DNA of 64,000 nucleotides from Nageia nagi (Eukaryota; Pinophyta): the NCBI GenBank assembly GCA_050084985.1, contig JBITNC010000001.1, forward strand, positions 15,624,001 through 15,688,000, written 5' to 3'. A program made the translations under genes and the position numbers. This document shows positions 57,461 through 64,000 of this stretch, piece after piece (the stretch's first letter is position 1; each line of letters opens with the position of its first letter). The notes under the pieces are model-generated. The model did not search any database. It was not told where the DNA came from and saw only the letters and a list, made by a program, of their open reading frames with translations.

Positions 57461-59555
57461 TGTTGGGAAGGAAATCTTTCCTTTAACTAAGATTGTCAAA
57501 AAAACGATAAATGCGAAAGCAACCCAGCATTCAGGTGAGATAGTGTTACCTATCCCCTCTTGTAAGGATTGATACTCCAAGGTTTCTATATTCAAAGTTG
57601 CAAAAATGCAAGTTCAATTTTAATAGCTTAGTAACTCTTGTTTAGGAATCAACTCAATGTTGTAATAGAGGTAAAGGAAGTTAACTCACATTTTTATAGC
57701 GTATTGAGGTGCTTTTATGCAAAGACTGAAAGTTGTTTTGATCTTCTAAAGAAAGTTAAAAAGAAAGCAAGAAAAGAAAAAGTAAACAAATAAATGAGAG
57801 TGTTTCAACACAATGCTGGTTAGGTTTCAAAGTGACTACCATAATGAAGCATTGTCTAAACTTCTTTCTTTTTGTATCAATTAAGAGAGTTTCATTCAAT
57901 TCATCAAGATTGAAATAAATGACTATTATCCAAGTTATTTCAAACAAGAGTGAAGAGAGAAGCTAACTGTCGGTACTCCTTTTATAAGACCGATTGGTAA
58001 TCAAAAGAACTTAGCGAAGAATGCATGAACTGAATTGTTTCGAGTGAAACTTCTTATTAGATGGCATAGAAAGTAAGCAAATTCAAAATACATTCATTTA
58101 GCATGCAAGCCATGGAAAAAGCAACTATCTTAAGATGATTCAAACATTTTGAAATATTTTCAACAAAAATTTCCTAAAACTTGAGTTTTCAAGGAAAAGG
58201 TGCAAAAATATTCAAACCACAAAAGAAAGCTCAAAAGGTTCAATTCAACAACTTCATAGATGATAGATCAACTTTTGCTCAATATGTCACCACTTTGCAT
58301 TAGCTTGTAAAAAGAGTTGTTACAAACAAGGGTGAAAGGAAGCCTCCAAGGAGCCATCTCATACCTCAAAAAGTCATGAAGGTGTCTTTTTTTGGCATGC
58401 ACCAAGAGGGGAAAGCTATTTGGGACAAGTTCGAGGTCGAAGAAGTCAAGTGTTAATCACCAGGAAGTTGGCGCATGAGAAAAAAAGATAGGTTTGTGTC
58501 TTATTTTGGCATACGCTAGACCAAAAGGAGCATCAAGATGGATTTTGAGTGGTGAAGGAGCAAATTGGGCCCCTCATGGACCTAGCACATGACTCAAAAA
58601 GGCAAAGATTGTTTCTTTTTATGACATGCGCCAGCCAGCTAGAGGAGCACAACTTGAGGTCATGGCAAAATTTGGTGAAGTGAAGCACCTAGAAAGTTTG
58701 CGTTGGGGTTTTTGAGTTAGGAAGAAGACATCTTGAAGGTGGAGTTTTGGCTAAGGCACATAAAGAGAAATCAAAATTTATCCAAATTCACCCTGGCAAC
58801 CCAACGCATGCCTCAAAAAGTCATGTTTGTGACTTTTTGAACGATGCACCAAGTTGGTACACGCTTAGGAAGCTGGTGCATGAGCCCAAAAGACAAAGGG
58901 GTGACTTTTTCTGGCATATGCTAGGTCCAGAAGGAGATCCAGATGGGCTCAAAGGAAACAATTGGCCAAGTCATGAGAACTAGCCAAAAGAAGGCTACCG
59001 CATGCCTTCAAAAGATGGGAGGATGACTTTTTTTGGCATGCTCGCCAAGCATAGGAGTGGGTCTTGATGGCTTCGATGGTGAAAAATGACTAAGTCTTGA
59101 GCTCGAAGTACCAAAATCAAGCAAAATAAGGATAAGCAAGCGTGATGCATCGGAAAAAAAGATAGGATTGTGAATTTTTTTGCCATGCGCTGAAACTGGG
59201 AGGACAAACAAACCTATCACACCAGAAGTGACTTTTCCAACTTGCACTCAAACTAGGAGGACAAGTAAGTTTGTCACACTGGAAAAAAAGATAGGATTGT
59301 GACTTTTCTAGCATGCTCCAAGTTTAGCAAGACAAATCAAGTCTGTTGCATCGAAAAAAGACAAGATTGTGACTTTTTCAAGCATGCGCCAAGCTTGGAG
59401 AGGCTTCAAGAAGCATTTGAGGTGAAATCTAGAGGAGCTTGGGCCTAGGAGAAGGTGAAGTCACGGAGATCTTGAGTGAAAGAGGCATGCGCCCAAGATG
59501 ATCAGATTTTGAAGATAGGGACCTAGGTTGTCCCAATGATGCATGTAGGCTACTA
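57461..59555 (-). mobile_element. Solo LTR with hairpin array (copy I)
   Basis: On the minus strand it ends TTCCTTCCCAACA at 57461. Over about 850 bp it is homologous to the U5 side of LTR H (47700-48540). The flanks share GATTG (57456-57460, 59556-59560). Between lies a hairpin array. The start at 59555 reads TAGTAGCC instead of TGTTGTGC, so that boundary is less certain. Confidence 0.6.
58345..59425 (-). repeat. Hairpin array of copy I, about nine units
   Basis: Units near 58365, 58470, 58585, 58800, 58870, 59000, 59140, 59270 and 59340 pair GGCGCATG(C) with GCATGCGCC. Inner A-rich and T-rich arms (AAAAAGATAGGATTGTGACTTTTT) extend the stem. Confidence 0.82.
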
Positions 59556-59560
59556 GATTG

Positions 59561-60857
59561 CTCTTGCAGATTCCAAAAGTGATGAGGTCAAGTCAAGTGT
59601 TGCAAAAGTGAGAGGGATGGATGAATCCTAAGTCGCAGAGAAGCATAGAGGCGTGGTATTGTAGTTGCAACAATTTTATCTGATTTTATTTATTGCAATT
59701 TTATTTTGAATTTGGATTTCAAATACTTATTAAATTTGGTTCAACCTTGTGACAGATGAGGATTTACTCCCACAAGTGCTGGAATAAATCTTGTAATGCC
59801 ATGTGGCAGATTTTCATTAGACCTCTTTTAATTTTCTTGTAATTTGTATTAGGGTTAGGGTAACACTTAGGGTTGCCACGAAAAACTATTTTTACCTCTT
59901 AGATGCTCATTTTGGGGGGGATGGAATTTGTTGATTATGGACATGAATATTTGCTAATAGATGAGTAGAATAATTCTTTCAATCAAGTACTTGTCTATGG
60001 TGAATGTGGCATGATCTTTTAAGTTAAATTGCACAACTCCATTTCTTTGTTACTATTAGCTTTGGAATGTAATGCTATCATTGGTGTGTGTTACTTAGAT
60101 GCTTGGAATATTTTGCAAACCTCTTGATAGGTGGCTAAAAGAGTGGTTGATTATTCGTTCGAAGTGTTGAATGTAATGCATAGTTAATGATTGCTCATGG
60201 TATGCAACTAAACTTATATAATTTTGAAGTGTGTTGCCCTATGATGTTTAGTATGAGAACTTCATCCACTTGTTGAAGATGCCATTCGTGTCACAAGCAA
60301 CACCATCATTCCCCTTAGATGCCTGCTCCCTTCTCTAGACCATTCATGTTGTTGGCTAGTGTGAGAGGATATATCCTTCTTCTAGACCATTTGTGTTGTT
60401 GGCTAATATGAGAGGATAGGTGGATGTGTAGAACTTATAACAAACCCAGAGGAACTTGGCATTCAGACATTGTACTTGTTTATGGGGCTTGATACAAGAG
60501 GGCTGAACTCATATTCCTCAAGCCATATCCAATCTTCCTTCCTATTTTTCTTTTATTTTACACTTTTTCCATGGCTTTTGTACCCCCTTTTATTTGTTTT
60601 GTTTGAGAAACAACCCTTGTCTAGATACCGAGACAATCTGAGTCCTTGATTAACAAATTTTATTTGAGTTGGTGGTAGCTTCAAACATCCTAGCTAGTCT
60701 CCGAGTCCTATTCTTACACATCCATCCAAGATACCTTTGAAGTAACTAGTCCTCATAGCGGGAAGTGGTAATGCCCTTTCACCTAGGTGTTGGTTTCTTT
60801 GTGAGCCTTGCGAATCATTTGCTTATCAAAAAAGTAGGAAAGAAAAACTACCCAACA
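59561..60857 (+). mobile_element. Tail of an ORF-type giant LTR
   Basis: GATGAGGATTTACTCCCAC (59755-59773) matches the tail motif of A and B. The end AGTCCTCATAGCGGG...CACCTAGGTG...CTACCCAACA parallels the U5 of LTR H and defines the 3' end at 60857. The upstream part (ORF, array) is missing or displaced by copy I. The flank TCTCC has no partner in view. Confidence 0.6.
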
Positions 60858-62380
60858 TCTCCAAGTTGAACTCCTCAGGTAGACCATTTTAACCCTCCCC
60901 CTCTTCCTATTACACTCTTCAAGACAATTATTTTCTTTGGTTTCCCTAACCCTTTGAACTCTAATATCATCTATCCCATCATCAAATCTAGTAATCCGAA
61001 TGAGTCGAGGAAGTATCGCATTATTATGGGAGATATCCATGTATGGGTCACCATTTGCATGTATGGCAAAGGATGATGAAGCTAGGGAAATAGAAAATAG
61101 TAATGACGATATCTTGACATTGGGATGGACCTCTTTTTATTTGGATCCATAGGTATTTGGAGTGGGTATCAGTTGATAGTAATGAAATACAAGGTCAAAG
61201 GTGATCTTGAATGAGACAAGCTACATCCCCAAGTCCATTGATCCTTCCTAATTGTTGATTCTCTTGCTGAAATAAGAAAGCCAGTAGTAGGCTATAATTG
61301 TGGGGAGTTACCATTCAGGGTTCTCATGAGTTTGAATAAGAAAGACAAGGCCTTGTGATGAGATCACATCTTGAAATGTGCCTGGAGAAGACCACATTTC
61401 ACCATTACAATTCCAACAAGCAATACTAACCTTGTCTTTATTTATTGAAACTCAAGGACACCTTCATTTGGACAGCCAAGGGCATGCCCAAAGGGGAAGA
61501 ATCATGTGTCATTGCTCAACCATTTTGTATCATTGGCCATTTATTTTCTTTCCTTGTAGCCAAGATTGAAGCATAGTCTTTGTGAAGCTCATCCATTTGA
61601 AGCCTCGTTAGATCTTCATTTAAATAAATTTTCTCTAGAAGGGAAAGTACTTTCTTTTTGGCTTTCAAAGCTTGTAGAGGCTCCTTTAAAGATTGAAAAT
61701 TAAAGTGTCATCAGGAGTGGTCCAAGCTTTCTCCAAAGATAAACTTTTTAGATCCAAAACATTATGCAAAAAGTGTGACCTGCCTGTAGTGGAGTGGTGG
61801 TTCTAGGGAGGCCACGAAGTCAAAGATTGAGTTCCTTGGCATGGCATATTTTCTCCTCTTTTTACCTATGAGTTATGCTTTTCAACTTCTTGTTGAACAG
61901 ACTGCTGTTGAGCTGTTGTTTCTTGTTTATGCTGTTGCTATTATCCAATTGTCTCTGATTGTTTCTCTTGGATGTTAAATACGACATTGTGGAGTTGTTG
62001 TAGTTGTTGGTTTGATGTGTTAGCTGCTGCAGGTTTTAGGGATTGTTCAAGATTCTCAATCCAATCTTTCAATTCTGTTAGAGAGGACAGTTCTTCCTGA
62101 AGTGCTGAACATCAAGAGAGAGAAGATGAGGGAATCCTTGAATCCAAATTCTTGATATGCAAAATCTGGTTTGTCAACTGAATCTGAAGCAACAAAATGA
62201 GGGTCTGCTGAGTGGAGTTGGCGGTGAGGAGTGAGGCGACATGTTGTAGGAGAAGCTGATTCGATTTTTCAAGTTTCATAAGATGCCTACTATGTGAAAC
62301 GTATCGAATTTGGAGTTTGGCTGACCTCCTTGCATTGGCACAGTGGCAAGTTCTGGATCAATCTACCAGGCGGGTAATCC
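60858..62380 (-). pseudogene. LINE remnant (ORF1 part and ORF2 endonuclease)
   Basis: On the minus strand about 61460-60858 reads as an AP-type endonuclease in shifting frames: VSIACWNCNGEMWSSPGTFQ, SSQGLVFLIQTHENPE, VACLIQDHL, HSKYLWIQIK and MDISHNNAILPRL. Upstream (about 62130-61800) lies a Gln-rich ORF1-like stretch with ELSSLTELKDWIENLEQSL. It is cut at 60858 by the LTR ending at 60857, and no reverse transcriptase is present in the window. Confidence 0.65.
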
Positions 62381-62605
62381 ATTTCTTTGATCCTGCAGTT
62401 CTTTTGGGTTTGTAAGCAAGGGAACAATGTAGGAAGTGATACTGTTATGGAAGTGGAGATAACCACTGTAATAGATCGATGGAGAGGTGCAGTCCTCTGA
62501 ATTTCTAGACTGGAGTTTGTGTGTTGGAAGGTGGGTGTCTAGGATGATGGAAAATCCAAGTGTTCAAATGCTGAAGGTAGAGAACCCATAGGGAAGAGGA
62601 GGGTC
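62381..62605. other. Unassigned sequence before copy C
   Basis: The 5' boundary of copy C could not be fixed. No TGTTG terminus with the two-hairpin motif is evident. Confidence 0.3.
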
Positions 62606-62609
62606 GGGC

Positions 62610-63235
62610 GCTTGCTTTCAGGTGCATGCTTTTGCACTTGTCCCAAAAGGTGCAACCAAGATATAGAGCTTTCAAGTATGATGGAAATTGACTAAGTCCT
62701 TTTCGTCCACCAAGGTTGATAGGCACATGCATTCCGGGACATGCTTTTCCACTCATTCAAAACCGTGCACCCATCATCCTGGCGCCACCATTTGATCTCA
62801 CTACTAGCCAACCAGAGGGTGACATGTGGCAAGCTTGGAGACTATAAATATCAAGTCACCCCTTAATCATTTTCACCACTTCATTTCAAGTTTGCATTGA
62901 GCTCCCCAGTCACACCATTTCAGGAACATGCTTGAGCTCTCATTCGAATCGGTGCGCCAGGGAGGAATAAAGGATCAAAGGCATGCATGTGCAACTAGTT
63001 AGCCATTTTTGACTAAGACATTTCACTTTTGAACATGAAAGTCTGAGGCGCTTGCTTTGTAGCACATGCTTAATCACTCATCCAAATCCATGCGCCCCTG
63101 TGTGAAGTGATGAATTGGCCTTCCAAGAAGAAATTGTGGCCTTGAAATTGACTAAGTGACCCAAGGATCTAGTCGCATGTTTTCTAAGCAGTGGAAAAGC
63201 ACACATCCAAAATTGTACGCCCTGGGGTCAGAGAC
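62610..63235 (+). repeat. Hairpin array of copy C, about five units
   Basis: Units near 62610, 62705, 62910, 63050 and 63175 pair GCGCTTGCTTT/GTCGCATG-type arms with GGTGCGCC/ATGCGCC-type arms. Inner GCATGCTTNNNCACTCATCC phrases recur. Confidence 0.7.
62823..62850 (+). promoter_or_regulatory. Core promoter in array C
   Basis: CATGTGGC (62823-62830) precedes TATAAATA (62843-62850) with the same spacing as in A and B. A second TATA (TATAAAAG, 63332-63339) lies 164 bases before the ORF. Confidence 0.6.
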
Positions 63236-63502
63236 TAAAATTGTTTAAGTGTGAGAAGCTAGGAGTTGAAAAGTCAAGAAGACAAGTGGCAGACATGCAT
63301 CATACCATGCATAGACCCTCCATGCATCTCCTATAAAAGAGGGCAGCCCTAATCCATTTCTGCAAGATGTTTTGCAACCCAGACCTGCACGTTTAGCCAT
63401 TTTCAACTGCACCCTTTGAAGCATCCAACTTGATACTTGGTCATTTCTGGGGCATTCCTAGCCATTTTAGTCCTTTTTTTGCAAAGTTTTTAGAATTCAA
63501 AG

Positions 63503-64000
63503 ATGACTTCCAAAGTAAGACCGCCCCCATTAAAGGCCAAGAAAACCTAGGGGCAGCTTTTTGAAAGACATGATTGTCACCAGAGATCAGATGACAAGGC
63601 TCCTAAGGGAGAGCAAAATAGAATTTCAAGAAAGAGAAAGACCAAAGCTCCCTGAAGCCAAATTCAAGGAGATACGTCTTTGTTGGAAACACAGACTGGG
63701 GAAATGTTGACCCCATCCAGACCATAGGCTCCACTGCCTCCATCAACAAGGAAGATCTATTAGATGAACTCATCCACTCATGTGGATTGTTCAATGCCAC
63801 CATGATAGCTTTTGCAGTTTCGTTTCCTAACTTGTGCTACGAGGTAGCAAAGCGATGTAAATATGACAAGAGTCCTCCTGGACATAGAGGGAAATGTGAT
63901 CATGGACTTCTTCCCCAAAGGAATGAAGTAGCCTCTAGTTGGAAAAGATACGAGGAAGATTATACATTGGCCAATTCAGAAGAATCCCATGATTCCACTT
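63503..64000 (+). pseudogene. LTR-embedded ORF of unknown function, copy C (5' part)
   Basis: ATG at 63503 begins MTSKVRPPPLKAKKT, close to copy B's basic N-terminus, then a TAG, then GQLFERH. The homologous region continues through shifted frames (LTPS, SSTHVD, EGNVIMDFFPKGM). It is already broken in the first 50 codons, so this copy cannot encode the full protein. It shows that the family has at least three members within 40 kb. Confidence 0.65.

Larger units (their letters stand above)
62606..64000 (+). mobile_element. Giant LTR-like copy C, runs off the window
   Basis: Hairpin array, promoter, second TATA and the start of the same unknown ORF occur in the order seen in A and B. The window ends inside the ORF. 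Confidence 0.65.

Overview
This window is nuclear DNA from a large-genome land plant, most likely a gymnosperm and probably a conifer. The evidence is one ordinary nuclear gene with introns up to 34.7 kb, almost everything else being decayed Ty3 and copia LTR retrotransposons nested in each other, and no bacterial, plastid or mitochondrial gene order. I found no tRNA, rRNA or CRISPR. All homologies were judged by eye.

The backbone is one plus-strand gene for a plastid anion/phosphate transporter of the PHT4 (SLC17, major facilitator) family, closest in memory to PHT4;1/ANTR1. Six exons are visible (3183-3237, 4656-5362, 5718-5825, 40491-40646, 53048-53263, 55956-56165). They splice in frame into 484 codons covering the plastid-targeting region and about transmembrane segments 1-7. 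The remaining exons lie past base 64000, so about 95% of the window is this gene, mostly intron.

Layout. 1-772: minus-strand copia LTR and leader. 773-2270: Ty3 gag relic. 2700-3182: promoter and 5' leader. Intron 3 (5826-40490) holds a solo Ty3 LTR, an LTR split by a structurally complete copia element (8888-17004, TSD GGGAG), Ty3 pol and gag relics, a partial giant LTR (to 22740), a Ty3 LTR with PBS, and two giant LTR-like insertions of about 7 kb. Those two, A (24384-31345, plus) and B (32759-39474, minus), each carry a broken ORF of about 1,100 codons. Intron 4 holds a Ty3 gag split by a solo LTR, an LTR with internal sequence on both sides, a 3.97-kb solo LTR with perfect TSD (44572-48540), further LTRs, and an importin-alpha-like pseudogene. 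Intron 6 holds another hairpin-bearing LTR, an LTR tail, a LINE relic and the start of a third ORF-bearing copy (C).

The most unusual content is the giant-LTR group. Members share TGTTG...CAACA ends and, where the start is preserved, a two-hairpin 5' terminus with a compensatory base-pair change. They also contain long arrays of spaced imperfect hairpins whose arm sequence differs between subfamilies, and a TATA promoter. In A, B and C an ORF of unknown function lies downstream of that promoter, apparently inside the LTR itself. The structure is read directly from the sequence; the interpretation as LTR-embedded coding capacity is inference.
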